Positions 23,396-34,975 of a stretch of DNA of 64,000 nucleotides are shown here, piece after piece. The notes beneath the pieces are model-generated. The model did no database searches and was not told where the DNA came from. It was given only the letters and a program-made list of their open reading frames with translations. A program made the translations under genes and the position numbers. The stretch comes from Acanthamoeba sp. SK_2022b (Eukaryota > Discosea > Longamoebia > Acanthamoebidae), in NCBI GenBank assembly GCA_027943245.1, contig JANDJZ010000181.1:1-64000 (forward strand), read 5' to 3'. Position 1 is the stretch's first letter, and each line of letters opens with the position of its first letter.

Positions 23396-25187
23396 AGAAA
23401 GAGTTGGGGAGCATGCCTGAGCGAGCTTCTCTTCATCAACGTCGGCCACATCGCCCAACGCAAAGATGTTGGGATGACGCTCGACCTGCAGGTGCTCATT
23501 CACCTTGATGTGCCCCTTCTCAGACAGCAGATCGGCGCACTCGGCCCTCATGAAGTCGGTGTTGGGCACGAAGCCCACGCAGAAGTAGGCCATGTCGGTT
23601 TTGACTTTCTCTCCCTTTTACGGAGAACCGCGATGTTAGACACACAAGAGATGGGGGGGGTGCGGACTCACCTTGGTGGTGACCAGCGAATCGCCGTCAG
23701 AGCCCACCACCTTTTGATCCTTAAGGATGCGAACGTTGGCCGTCGATGAGAGGTACCGCTTGATGTTCTTATGAGCCCCTTTGCAACATCGCTCAAGCAT
23801 TTTCTTGCCCGAGTAAATGAGGGTCAGCTGCTTATCTGCAGCAGACAACAAGACTGTCAGCACACTCTTGCGGCCAAGTCGATTGCAATGAGGGAGAGGG
23901 CTCGAATGGCAGCGTCTGGTGGCGTACCTGGGCAGTAATGGATGATCTCTCCTGCAATCTCGATGCCCACCGGCCCAGCGCCAACGACGGTTATGTGTGT
24001 AGCTTTGAGCAGAGCCGGATGATATCTGTGGCGCGAGCGCATTGCGAGAGATGAGTGTGCGTGCGTGGTGTTAGTGCACGCCAATGAGCGCTGTCGACTG
24101 AAAAGCTTGCGAAGGAGGAGCGCATGGCTTACTCTCGGAGTGATGAGGGATGAAGAGGGTCGACGATGAGCAGTTGGTCGTTGCCCTCAACCGGGATTCG
24201 ATATCGGGAGCCAGTACAGATCACCAGGTAGTCGTAGGCCAGCGGCCCGTGGGACTTGAGCTGGAGAGTGTTGCCGTCGGTGTTCAGGCCCACGACTTCA
24301 TCGACCACGATCGTGCAGTGCTCCAGATACTGAAAGCATGGAGACGCGGAGACGTGGAGGTGAGATGACTGCTGATGTGACATTGAGCCGCAGTCATCGA
24401 GCCGAAAAAAGGGGGAGCGGTTGAAACGCACGTGCGAGTGCGGCGCGGAGACTTTGTCGAGGTGGTCGATGTCGCACACGCAGGCGGGAAGCGAGATGTT
24501 GCATATGAAGCTGTCTTTGTTGTCCACCAGCGTGACGTCGAACGACGACTGCAGCTTCATCGCTACCTTTCGGCCGGCAAAGCCGCCTCCCACCACCACG
24601 ACCTTCCTCCTCTCCGCGAAGCGGTAGAGCGCGTGCTCTCCCTGGCATACACACCACGGCCTGGTGAGTGAGATGGAGTCCGGAGAGAAAGACGGGAGGA
24701 ACAGTACGAGCGCGTGCTTGTCCTCCGCTCCTCCTGCCTCCTTCACCGGCACGACCACACCCTCCTCGAGGAGGCGCCGCACTAGCTCGAGAGCTGCGCT
24801 GCGATCGCTCGCGCTCGGCCAGTTCTTCATTACCCATTCGACTGCCTCAGCACCTGTGTGGTTCCCGATGGCGTCAGCCTACTGGCTTGCCCCCCCCCCA
24901 ACCAGGCGGACCCAAAATAGAAGTGCAAGCAGGGCGGCACCGATGAAGCAGTCGGCGTGAGAGCGCAGGAAGCCTTCGCGATGGTCTCGCACTGGGAAGC
25001 CTGTGCCAGGCCGGCGTACGGCCGCCACCAGCCTCATCCACTCTGTGAATCCGTCGCCCTCAATTTCAGCCTCGCTTTCCAGTCGTAGCTCTTCCTTGAC
25101 CACATCAATCTCTTCCTTGGCGGTTTCTATTTCGACTTCTTTGGCCTCTTCCGTCTCTTCCTTTGCGGTGCCCACCCCGACCTCCAT
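22949..25187 (-). CDS. DEP domain fused to FSP1/AIF-like NAD(P)H oxidoreductase
   Basis: Starts at 25187 with an acidic lead (MEVGVGTAKEETEEAKEVEI). A DEP-type domain follows: FTEWMRLVAAVR, HADCFIGAA, then across an intron EAVEWVMKNWPSAS and LELVRRLLEEGVVVPV. The oxidoreductase begins with RKVVVVGGGFAGRKVAMKL (FAD Rossmann site). A second site, ITVVGAGPVGIEIAGEI, fits NAD(P)H binding. ANVRILKDQKVVG, YFCVGFVPNT and PNIFALGDVADVDEEK (C-terminal FAD contact) complete the fold. The layout matches the Pyr_redox_2 family and most resembles AIFM2/FSP1, which reduces quinones. The DEP fusion is unusual and suggests membrane or GPCR/phosphoinositide-linked recruitment. One intron holds a long microsatellite. 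Confidence 0.8.
23281..23396 (+). repeat. Compound (GACA)n(CA)n(GA)n microsatellite in an intron
   Basis: GACA units pass into CA units and then GA units without interruption, inside an intron of the DEP-oxidoreductase gene. Confidence 0.95.
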
Positions 25188-25895
25188 AGCTGTTATGCCT
25201 CGTCGACATACAATTTTAGAACGGTTCTAAAAAGCCGCTTCCCCGCTTGCGGGACCTGACGCCCGCTCGTTGTCTTGCCCTTGCGTAACGTGGTCCGCGA
25301 GAACGACCGTAATCGCCAATGCCGAGGATAGTCGCCACAGCTACAGTGGCAATTCGCAGCAAGACGTAGCTTGCGCTGAAGCCGGGGGAAGAAGGAAGCG
25401 AGAAGGGTGCCTCGCGAGGCCTTTGGTGAGGAGAGAGGCAACCCGCGCAACGTATTAAGGCCGAGTAGCTCCGCTGCTTCGCATTATTTACGTGCATGAG
25501 CTCTGGCCAGGAGCGTATGAGCAAAACATCTCGTACACGCCGAGGGCTTCCTAGGCCTGGGCCGGCGCATAGTTGGTGTGCGTCGCTGCCCCTTAATACT
25601 GGGGCCACGTGGGGCAATAAAATCACTTATGCTCGCCCAACCAGCTGCTCGTGTCCCGAAAAAGCGGTAGAAACGGGAAGCTACGGGGCTGCACTCCGCG
25701 GCAAATAGACAACAGACCGCAACCACCCGGGGGACGAAGGCGGTACGTATTGACAGTCATTTCTTCCCACCAGCCGCACGCCAGCCGCCCCACCAGCTCG
25801 CTCACTTACCCCGGACATAGATCGACGTTGACGCAAGGAGTGGGTGCGGCAGTTCTCGAGACCTACGCACAACACACAGAAGAATTATAGCGAAG
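25188..25895. promoter_or_regulatory. Divergent upstream region
   Basis: A region of 708 bases between the starts of the leftward DEP-oxidoreductase and the rightward RhoGEF. I see no convincing gene. It should hold both promoters, but I recognise no specific element. Confidence 0.4.
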
Positions 25896-27537
25896 ATGTG
25901 GGGACAGTCTTCGAGGGGGTTCGACAGAAGGAACGCCTACTTCAGGCCCATAGAAGACGAAGAGCAGATGGCGTGTTCGTCGTCTTCCCCATCTGCTGCG
26001 TCGTCGCCCGTGTCGTTTTGGTCTTCGACTTCGACGGCTACCAAGTGCGATAAGCCAGCCGTGAGTGAGGACGATCTGCTGGCCTCTCTCCACGAGGAGG
26101 CCCTCAAGGACCGCGAGCGCATGAAACTCATCAACGAGCTTATCCTCTCCGAACGTGATTACGTTCAGGACCTTGAAACCATCAACTCCGTACTATTCTC
26201 CTCCCTTTTTGGGCGGCTCGCACCTGATCATCAGGGTCTCGATCGCGCCAGCCTTTGGTGGGGGGGGGGTGTAGCGCCACACCATAACTCACTTAATTGT
26301 CGACACTTGCCAGTTGTTTTTGCAGCCGCTGCGCAAGCGACGCATCGTGCCCGAGAACGACGTGGGGCAGCTCTTCTCGACTCTGCCAGCCATAATCTCC
26401 CTCAACAAGGCCCTTCTGGGCGCAGTGGTGGGTAGCTATACGCAAGCCGAGGCCTACAACCGAAGCATCGACGCCACCGTGGCGTCCCTGATGCAGAACA
26501 AGAGCGCGGGTGGCGGAGGCGGCGGTCGCGGGGGCTTCAGCGCCGTCATGACCGCGCGCGGCCTCATCAGCCTCGCGAGCGTCAAGCGCAAGGAGTGCCT
26601 CATCGCCGACGCCTTCCAGCAGATGGCGGGCTATCTGAAGGTGTATACGACCTACTCGACCCGCTTCGTGGACGCTGTGGCCATCATCAAGCGCCATAGG
26701 ACGGCCAACCCGGCGTTTGGAGCCTTCCTCGAGGAGGTCAAGGGCGCCCCGGAGTGCCGCGGCCGCGACATGAAGACCCTCATGCTGCGGCCGGTCCAGC
26801 GCCTGTGCCAATACATCACCATCCTCGACGACCTCGTGCGCAGTACCCCGCGCACCCACGGCGACTACGAGCTCCTCGCCCAGACCGCCGCCAAGGTGCA
26901 GGACACCGCGCGGGATGCCGAGGAGTCGCTCCTCACGCTCCAGATGGCCGCCAAGGATGCCGACGAGACCACCACCACCACGACCGCCCACACCACAGCT
27001 ACGCTCCGCGGCTCGAGGGGTTCATCCAACTACCGACGGCGGAAGAGCAGCATGTCCGAGGAGTCCTCCGCGCGAGTCGAGCGAAGGCGCGACAGCCTGG
27101 CCGAGATGCCCAACATCGAGCTGCTCGAGCCCAAGTCTGCCACTGCTGCTGCTGCTGCAGCGGGCGAAAACCGACGGCCTAAGCGACAGGTCAGCTGGCG
27201 GTTCAGCCTGAGCCGCTCGGCAGCTCTCTCGACCGTCGGCGGACACGCCCAGCGGTCGTTCTCGGTCGGTGACAGCGGCAGTGGTGACAACGGCGAGAGC
27301 GGAGAGTCCCTCCTGTCCCTCCTGCAGAGGGAAAAGCAGCAGCAGCCAACCGCCGGCCCCACCAAGGGCGGCAGCAGCGGCAGCGGCAACCGCAGGCAGC
27401 GAGGGCTCAAGCGGGGCGGCTCGCTCACCAACACGGGCAGCGCCAAGGCCCAGCCTCGACGGGTCAACTCCTCCGCCGCCCTCTGCCGATGCGAGAGCGC
27501 CACCGGGGTGACCTTCAAGGGCGGCCTCGTGTGTTAA
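25896..27537 (+). CDS. RhoGEF (Dbl homology domain) protein
   Basis: Two exons (25896-26189 and 26314-27537) joined in frame as LETINS + LFLQPLRKR. The DH domain runs from about residue 75 to 330. CR1 is MKLINELILSERDYVQDLE, then GLISLASVKRKECLIADAFQ, YSTRFVDAVAII, and CR3 KTLMLRPVQRLCQYITILDD. DH domains load GTP onto Rho-family GTPases and so act on the actin cytoskeleton at the cortex. The tail after residue 340 is Ser/Gly/basic and low in order. I find no PH domain after the DH domain, which is atypical for Dbl proteins. A 10-base G run and a Gly insert (GGGGGGRGG) inside the DH domain are odd but keep frame. Confidence 0.85.
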
Positions 27538-28098
27538 GCGTCTCTCTTCCATTTTTGTCTCTGCTCGTCTTCGCCGTGGCCTCGAGGAGACGCGAGGCCC
27601 AACCGCACGAAGCAACAAGCGCCCAGAATATGTACAAATACACCCGCGGGCAACGCCTCCGGTTAGGATGAACCCATAAAACAAAATACCACCCTCGAAC
27701 TCCCCTCCGCTATACCACTTCTCCGTCTCCTCCGTCTTTCCTGGCTCTTCTCGCAGGGGGTAGTCCACATCTCATCACCCTGTTGGTGCACTTATGCCGC
27801 CACACTTCACACCAGCTTCCGTCGAGCGTGAACCCCACGTGTCTGTCCTGTAAACCGGTGGCCCAAGTCTCCCGTTCGCCAACAAGCTCCCCTTCATTCA
27901 TTCTCCCACGCTACAGTGAGTGCCTTGATTGGGGGGGGGGGTGTAGGGAAAGAAAGAGCTAAAGGCAGGGGTCACTCGAACGTGCTTCCTCCATCCGGGG
28001 AGCACTGTACTTCATCATCACACATCTGTACATATCCCTTATCTCGTGTGTCGGTTGACTCCTGCCCTCTTGACCGCATGCGCACCAACGGCGCGTCT
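27538..28098. other. Convergent 3' region
   Basis: Between the ends of the RhoGEF (+) and GOSR1 (-) genes. It contains a G run at about 27931. A minus-strand frame at 27710-27901 (GFTLDGSWCEVWRHKC) has some coding character but no recognised domain or splice context. Confidence 0.4.
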
Positions 28099-29165
28099 TA
28101 GCTGCGGAGCCAGTAGAAGAGGAGGAAGCAGATGCAAAAGGCGATGAACGAGCCCAAGATGACCATGTCCTTGTACTTCTTCTTCTTGATCGAGCCCATA
28201 ATTGAGTTGATTCCCGGCAACGAGCCTGCAGAGCCGGATGACATTAGATACCAGCGGCACCACCAGCTCTGAAGTGATCAGTACCTCGCATGCCGGCGAG
28301 GGTAGCCAGCGTGTTCTGGAGCAGCGACCTTTGGCCAGCGAGCTGCTCTCGAGCCTCCTGTGCTTGGCTGGTCGCGCGCACCCGGACGCGGGAGGGTAAG
28401 GGCCACGAGGCGAGTGCCGAGAAGGGAAGGCCCCGTACCCAATGAGCTGGTCCGCGATGTGATCGATTCCGTGAATGCTGCCCCGCTCTCGCAGCATGTT
28501 CTCCGTTCGTGAGTTCATGCCCGTGTTCTTCTTGTACTCGCTGATGGCCACGATGGAAAGCACCATTGCATGACACAAGGCATGAGAAACAGGCCGATTG
28601 GCAAGCGCAGGGCAGCGAAGCAAAGAGGACTCCGCACAGCGAAGAAGTTTGAAACTTACCTGATGTCATCGCGCACAGAGAGCAACAGGTCGGCGTGCTC
28701 CCGTGTCTGCATGATGTTTGCCTACACGTGCCAAGTGAAGTTCAATCAACACTGCACAGTGCAAACAAGGAGGAAGTAGGGCTTACCCTGGTCTTCTTGT
28801 AATCAAGTTGAAAGTCGTGCAGCTTGCCTCGGTGATGCTGCAAAATGTGAGGCAAGGCCACGCTGGCGTCGCATCGGCTCATTTTATCGTTGATTTCAGA
28901 CAGCTGCGCGAGAGAAATCAGCAAGCTGCGGTGAGGCTGGGGGGGGGGGTTGGCGCTCTACTTTAAGCAGCAACTGATCAATCTCTAGGGCCATCGAGTT
29001 AGAGACATCTTCAGACCATGGGCTAGTGGTGAGGCTGTGATCTTCCTCTCGCAACAGGGTCGAATGCGCGAAATTGGCACCCAGCTTTGAGTAAGATACC
29101 AATTTGACATCTAGCATGCTCTCAATCTTGCGGGCGTCCTTCCTCAGTTCTTCCAGCGATGCCAT
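28099..29165 (-). CDS. GOSR1: Golgi SNARE GOSR1/GOS28
   Basis: Start ATG at 29165 (MASLEELRKDARKIESML). Exon blocks follow: SEINDKMSRCDASVALPHIL, HHRGKLHDFQLDYKKTR, ISEYKKNTGMNSRTENMLRE and HGIDHIADQLIG. The SNARE helix is AQEAREQLAGQRSLLQNTLA, followed by GINSIMGSIKKKKYKDMVIL and a single C-terminal membrane segment ending YWLRS. Heptad layout and tail anchor match the Qb-SNARE GOS28, which drives ER-to-Golgi and intra-Golgi fusion. About six exons, all short introns. It is head to head with PARP16, sharing a promoter region of about 145 bases. Confidence 0.85.
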
Positions 29166-29310
29166 TGTTCCCTCAACCCAACGCGTGCGTGAAGCGAGTG
29201 ATGTTGCTGTTCTCCGCCACGTCAGCGGTGTTTTTATATATATTTCTTTTTCAGTTTCGGGAAACTGAATAAAAAAACAATCACACAGAAAGTTCAACAC
29301 ACCGGTTGAT
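29166..29310. promoter_or_regulatory. Bidirectional promoter region, GOSR1 and PARP16
   Basis: A 145-base gap between two divergent start codons. It contains CCACGTCAGCGG (29217-29228), a CRE/bZIP-like ACGTCA core, and an alternating TA stretch (TTTTTATATATAT) just beyond it on the PARP16 side. Assignment is by position. Confidence 0.45.
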
Positions 29311-30800
29311 GGATAGGGCAGAGAGCGAAACAAGGCAGGTGCCGACTCCAGAAGCTGAGGAGGTGCTGCATAAAAAAGACCTGGAAGTACGTGTCAGCAG
29401 TCAGTTGGCTAGCAGGTATGCTGCACCTTCCAAAAAGAACGGTGGCTGGCGCTAGTCATCTCACCTCTCACGTCACGGCAGCATCTTAGGGTGTGATCTT
29501 CTGTTGAGTCTCTTTTTCACAGCACTTAACAGCTACAGACGAGCAACAATCTGTCAACCGTTCCCCACCTTCTTCTCGACAGGAGCTTTGCACGCAAAGA
29601 TCAGGGATTTTGATCAACTTGTACACTACCCCACCCCCACGCCTTTCATTGATCTTGACACTCACTCTGTGACATGGGATGCAGGTAAATATTCTGCAAA
29701 CGCTACCTCCCCTGAGAACACTTGCTGCTGACGAAGGTGCCCACATCACGGCCTCAACCAGCACTGGGCAACTTTCTTTGTTGGCTGATGTCTCTTTGTC
29801 ATGTAGAGGCTGTACGCAAGCTGCCGCTCAATTCGTTGCGACTCCTCGATTGGCTCTTCAGTCCTCCGGCTTTCCGCTTGAAACCGATCGCCGTAGACGA
29901 GGTGGCTGTTCCCCCTCTCTCTTCTATCGAACCTCAACCAGAAGTGATGTTGAGCATGTCAATTGATGTCGCCGCGCAGTTCAATGCCAGAACCTCCTTC
30001 CTCTCCGCGACTGCTCTGGCATCCAAATCGGGGTCACTGCCACAACACATCTTCGAAGTTGTCTACGGGGAGTCACCTTCGTCCTCCGTCTCAGGAGCAG
30101 GTACGCCGTCTCCATACCTTCCTTTCCACGAGTCGGTTGGTTCGCAAGTGCCAATCCTTGTCACTTGTGCAGCGTCTTTTGCTATAGAAGCCCTGCATCG
30201 ATATCGGTCTGTCGCCCAGAAGCACGGCACAGTGATAGGGTAGGGCACCCCCGACCCACGTCCCCTCTTTCTTTACGCCGCGTCCCGTCACTAGTCACAT
30301 CTGTTGATTGCCACGGCGCGTGTCAGGTACCACGCTTCGTCGCTGGAGAACTTCCACTCCATATTGTGGAACGGGCTTGACACCAAGTATGCGAAGGAGG
30401 GTCTCTTTGGCGAAGGTAAGACCGCAGCTCGACTCTGTCTATCGTGTGTTTTCCGTTTGCATGGCGCGCAAGGGAAGCTCACGCGATACAAACATCCATC
30501 AAGGGATCTACCTTTCGACCGACGCTTCCGTGTGCATGACCTTCTGGACATCCGCTCCTTCGTGGGAACGGAGCATCATTGGCCCACGAATAGGACTCAT
30601 TGCCGGGTGTGAGGTGAGTGTCTCTTCCTCTGTGAGTTTCTTCACCTAATCACTATGATCTCCCAGGTGGCCAATGATCCCGAGTACGTATCCCACGGCA
30701 AGCGAGAGACCAACAGCTCGCAATTGCCGGAGCAGTACCTCCTCTCCAAGAGTAACGATCACGTCCGAGTACGTTTGAAGGCCGGCCCTGCGCGCGCGCG

Positions 30801-30865
<65 letters not shown>

Positions 30866-31084
30866 CGTCACCGAGACTTTGGTGTTCTTACTTTGCGCAT
30901 GATGGCTGACCAGGTCAAGTATCTGCTCGTGCTCTCGGAAGCGCCCAAGCCCAAGGCGCCACCAAGGAAGATTAACAAGAACGCGCTGGTGATCTTCCTC
31001 TTCGTGCTCCTTCTCGCCTTCGTGGCCTTCCTACGTTCTCCCACCTGGAAGCGTCTTCGCAACAAGTGGCTCGCTCACTATTGA
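29311..31084 (+). CDS. PARP16: PARP16-like tail-anchored mono-ADP-ribosyltransferase
   Basis: Blocks match PARP16 in order: SLFFTALNSYRRATICQPFP, VRKLPLNSLRLLDWLFSP, FEVVYGESP, the catalytic YHASSLENFHSILWNGL, LFGEG then GIYLSTDASVCMTFWTS, IGPRIGLIAGCEVANDPEY, and HVRVKYLLVLSEAP. A C-terminal hydrophobic helix (NALVIFLFVLLLAFVAFL) with a short basic tail is the ER tail anchor. PARP16 modifies ER stress sensors and transport factors in animals. The first exon (ATG at 29311, MDRAESETRQVPTP) is a guess by position; an exon near 29.5 kb must contain the first conserved block. The usual His of the HYE triad is in YHAS. Confidence 0.8.
30790..30864 (+). repeat. (GC)n(CA)n tract in an intron of the PARP16 gene
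   Basis: Alternating GC units run directly into CA units, a strong candidate for Z-DNA. It lies between exons ending NDHVR and starting VKYLLV. Confidence 0.95.
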
Positions 31085-31258
31085 GTTGGCGCTATGCGCG
31101 TAGAAGAAAACATGCCCTGTTTTTTTGTATGCCCTTCGTAGTGACCTTCAGTGAAAACTGGGGGATCCCACAATGGGGTGCGACAGGCAAGAGGCACACC
31201 ATCAAGTAGCGCTCTCCTTCAATCATAAGCACAGGCAAAACCGCCGCCAAGGGTTGGG

Positions 31259-31462
31259 GGGTAGGTAACTTGCTCTCCCTCTGTCTAATATCAAACCCTC
31301 CTCCGCAAGGAGTACTGAGGGCCGCTGATATGGGAGAGCTATGATCGGAGACTGAAGCCTGTCAGTGCCTACCCGGGGGGTTCAACTCCCGACGGTAACC
31401 CTCACCTTTTGCCTCCAACAGGTCTACGCGTGGGCCTCGGCGTTTCCAGGCAAGTTTTTTTT
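31259..31462 (+). ncRNA. Candidate structured RNA with Pol III-type terminator
   Basis: Nested stems can be read directly: 31259-31265 with 31368-31374, 31272-31279 with 31332-31339, 31288-31293 with 31326-31331, 31296-31300 with 31317-31321, and CTCC-GCAA-GGAG at 31301-31312 closed by a GNRA loop. The 3' sides of two stems abut. A run of eight T at 31455-31462 could end Pol III transcription. GGTTCAACTCC (31379-31389) resembles a B box. An upstream segment at 31098-31104 pairs with 31424-31430, so the RNA may start near 31.1 kb. I could not match it to SRP, RNase P, MRP, tRNA or snRNAs from memory. Confidence 0.45.
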
Positions 31463-31524
31463 CTAGGAAATACAATCAATAAATAAAACAAATAGAAAAC
31501 CAATAAAGATCAGAAAGAGTTTAC

Positions 31525-32228
31525 ATGTCCTCCGCAGATCCCGTCAGTCTTGAGGCAGTGGCCGAAGAGCTGTTCATGAAGGTGAAGATTGCCGGCCGAT
31601 GTACGTATAAATGCAATATATCGCGGCTACCCACGTGAAAGCTTTCTTCCTACTGATTCCGGTGCCCTCCCAGTCACCGACGAGCTGTTGCTTTCGTACG
31701 CTCTCCTGTGTACTTCTCTCTCTTCTGTTGTGATTGACCCCCCACCCCGTCCTTTAGGCTCTATTTCGTGTTTGATGCGGTGCTGTTTGCTGCGTTGGAC
31801 ATCATCGACCGCAACCGCGTGGTGCAGGTCGTTGCCGCCCCCTCTGGCCGCAGTTACTATCAGGCACTCTCTGCCCCACCTACCGGTTTTTGCCTGTAGG
31901 GCCTGACTGTAGCTCGCCGTCCAGCTGGCGGGCCAGGGGAAGAAGTCTGGCAAATGGAGCGCCAAGTACATCTGCTTTAGCCACTACTGCTCGTGCCCCG
32001 CCTTCACCTACTCAGTGCTCAAGGGCGATCCGCGTGAGACGCCCTTCATGGTACGTGCAACAACTGTCCACTCGCCTCTTGCGCGACGATGTTAACTGCG
32101 GGGGCGTGTAGTGCAAGCACCAGCTGGCGGTGCGGTTGGCCCCATTGGTGGGCAAGTGCCGCAGGAAGGAGGTCACCGACGACCAATTCGCAGACGAGCT
32201 GCTCACCAACGGCCCCGCGCCAGTCTAG
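31525..32228 (+). CDS. ZSWIM7: SWIM zinc finger protein, ZSWIM7/SWS1-like
   Basis: A small multi-exon gene. It begins MSSADPVSLEAVAEELF, then DELLLS, LYFVFDAVLFAALDIIDR and VVAAPSGRSYYQ. The SWIM zinc finger is split by an intron: HYCSCPAFTYSVLKG (CxC) and CKHQLAVRLAPL (CxH). The end is VTDDQFADELL and a TAG at 32226. Length (about 140 residues) and block order match ZSWIM7/SWS1, part of the Shu-type complex that promotes RAD51 filament assembly in homologous recombination. The exon border after SYYQ is unclear: a GC-AG intron or a donor at ACCG-GT are both possible. Confidence 0.8.
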
Positions 32229-32379
32229 CGGCCTCGCGCCTCTGTTCTGTACATACGATATTGCAAGCGTCGCTGTTCATACACTCATGCACAGGCTCTG
32301 GACGTTGCGCGACTCGGGCCCAAGATGGTGAAGAAAGTGATGGCGGGCACATAACACATTTGCGCATGGCTGTCTCTTC

Positions 32380-34752
32380 TCAATAGAAGGTCAGCTGCAC
32401 GGTCCACGTGGCGGATTCCGTGGCCTTCTTCTCGCTGACATCCACGCGCCCATCCCCGCTAGCCGTGACGTTGCGGTCGATCACCTTGGACCGGATGACG
32501 AGCCTGTTCTCGCCCTGCACGAACCGCCAGAATCGCTCGGACTCGGTCACCGTCCGCGATCGCGCGTTCAGCGTCCCGCCAGCCACGCTGAATAGCCACA
32601 TTGCTTGTGATGAGCTTTCCGGGCGCTTGGCGGGCAGAGGGGTGAGGGGCAATCGCTCACCTCAGGTAGTAGCCCCACGAAGAGAGGAGGGTGAGCTTGC
32701 GTTCGTCGTCGTGGAGAGTCCACCGCTCCTGCGGGCCGGGCTCGCCGCAGGTCGCGAGCACCACCGTGCCGTCGGGGTTGGCCGACATATAGCGCCCACC
32801 CTCCAACTCCGACCGGAACGTGGCGTAGACCCCTTGGCCCAGCCCCCCCCCCACCCAACACAAAACGCCGTCAGCCAGGCAGCAGGGCTGGGTCCCGGGT
32901 CCGCAGCGACAGAGTTTGTGTGAAGTGCGCTACCGCTGGTGACTGGGAGGAGGCTCAGAGTCCACGAGTACGCCTTGTCCGACTGGGCCGCTACCGCGTC
33001 GCTGCCGTAACAAACAACGCACGAGGCACACTTCAGTCCGGAGGGGAGCATATGCGGGCGTTGTGCGTGCGTTTGGAACATACCTGTCGGCGCTACGAGG
33101 CACGGTGAGGTACTTGCCCAGGTGGGACTTGAGGCTGATCTTGTCGCTGACGATCATCACCTCGAACTCCTGGGGCTCGCCCCCCGCCGTCGGCACGCCT
33201 GTCAGCTTACCTGATGGCTCGCACGACAGGTAGAGGCCGTGCCGGTTCATTAACCTGGCCTTCTGCTGCGTCTGGATCATCGTCCACACCTCCTCGGGCT
33301 CCCCTGTGGTACCCCGCCGCGGGTCACTATGGCCCGGTGGCAGGGAGAACAGCTGGGCGCGAAGAGGGTGGCGGTTACCGGAGGTGTCGTCTTGGGCACC
33401 GGTCCAACACGACGTGAAGGCCTCACCACTCTCTCGGAGCCGCAGGAAGCGACCGTTGTGAGACATCAGGGTGACCTTCCTCCCTGCGCGCAAGGCAGTG
33501 AGATCGCTCTGTTGCCCCACAACTCCCTCCCGCAGACATGGCCCATCTCACTCACCTTGGCGCGCGCTGTTGGTGCTGTCAGGGTCGGCCTTGCTAGCTT
33601 GGTGGAGCTTTGTCTGGTCCTTGAGGACATACGGCTGCAGCAGCAGTGGAAAGCAGTGGGACCTGGTGACAACAAGGCAATGCCGGTCGGCGACTCCCGC
33701 AGTCGGACCGGGTGCTCTACAAGCAGGGGAAGGGAAGTGCAAGTAGTACCAGTCGCTCTTGAAGGTGAAGATGTCGATGCCGTGGTTGTCCTTTGGCCGT
33801 GGGCGCCACAGCGAGGCATCGCCATAGGAGCCTGTCCCACAACGTAGAACAACACGCTAGTGAGCGAGACAGCAGCAGTCTGCTGAGGGACTTCGTGTTG
33901 GTCTCACCGCCGCTGCCCGAGTCCCACCATGTTTGAGGGTAGACCCACTGGCCGCCTATCACCAACGACTTGTGTACGCATCTGCATGTCCCTCCCCAAT
34001 TAGCAACAACGAGTTCAATAGAACCGCTACCACGCATCCAGGGTTGCTCTCGCTCACCTCATCGAGTCCTTCGGTGGCTTCTGGTCGCTCTTGGAGTTGG
34101 TGGCAACGTCCCCCAACGCAACATAACCTGAACCCAAGGTCAAGCCATGGAGCGATGAGCAGTAGCTGATGCAGACAACCCTTGGAGCAAGGCGACGTGT
34201 GGACGGGGATGTTACCCGGAGGAGGGATAGGCCGCCAGAGCGACACGTAGCCGTACTTGCCTCCGGTCTTGCGGCTGTCCTGCACACGACCGCAGACCAT
34301 GGTCTATGAGCAGGACAGGGCAAGGAGGCGTCGGCAAGAACTCACCCAAGTCTTAACAAAGTCCACCGGCTTGACGAGCAGCTCGGTGTCGCCCTCTACG
34401 GCCTGCCGCACCACTATGCCCGCTTCGCGTGGTTCTTCGCTATGATGTGGCTCGGCGTGGTCGCCCAAGCAAAAATAGCCTTGACAAGATGGATCGAATT
34501 ACGATGTGTGACTTTAGCAAGAATGAAAAGCGAAACCTTTGGTTATTAGAGAGGAGAGGCCGTGGTACCGGGAGGAGCGACGACATGCCAGATGGAAACA
34601 TCGCCGCGCGAGCCGGTGCCGTGATCGTCCCACACCTTGGTGAACGAGGCACAGGGTATGACCTCCAATCTTGGACTCACCGATGCTTGCTGCCACCCTC
34701 CAGAACGGCCTCCTTCCTTCGAGGCCTGGTTCCCTCCATCTTCGTGCTCCAT
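32380..34752 (-). CDS. Vps62-like domain plus beta-trefoil (fascin-like) protein
   Basis: Starts near 34752. The N-terminal half repeats the Vps62/DUF946 pattern of D-GSG and W-P blocks: KVWDDHGTGSRGDVSIWHV, GYFCLGDHAEPHHSEE, YGYVSLWRPIPPPG, GYVALGDVATNSKSDQKP, WWDSGSGG and DASLWRPRP. The C-terminal half carries fascin/actin-crosslinker-like trefoil repeats: KVTLMSHNGRFLRLRE, KARLMNRHGLYLSCEPSG, KISLKSHLGKYLTVP, GRYMSANPDGTVVLA, and a last repeat ending TWTVQLTFY. About eight exons. The family gives no clear function. The trefoil could bind actin or carbohydrate. The pairing of these two domains in one gene is the notable point. Confidence 0.7.
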
Positions 34753-34975
34753 CGGGGCTGTGTAGCCTCGTCTATATTACGGCACCCCCCATTACATTTT
34801 TGTTGTAACTATTTGCAACTATCATGACGTTTGCAGGATAGCACCGGCGCGGCATCTTGTTTTGGGCTGATGACCACCCAAAAAAGGGCCGCCGCCCAGA
34901 GAGACGAAGAGCGTTGAGCCCTGATAGAAGAGGAAGGGAGCAAGCGAGCGAGTAGGGGCGAGCGGGCGTGCGAAG

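Noticed and set aside
26293..27768. Long minus-strand frames opposite the RhoGEF gene
   Set aside because: They are antisense shadows of a GC-rich exon; the plus-strand frame has the DH motifs.
31259..31462. A tRNA gene at the B-box-like GGTTCAACTCC
   Set aside because: The T stem does not form (two mismatches in five pairs) and no cloverleaf fits the preceding bases.
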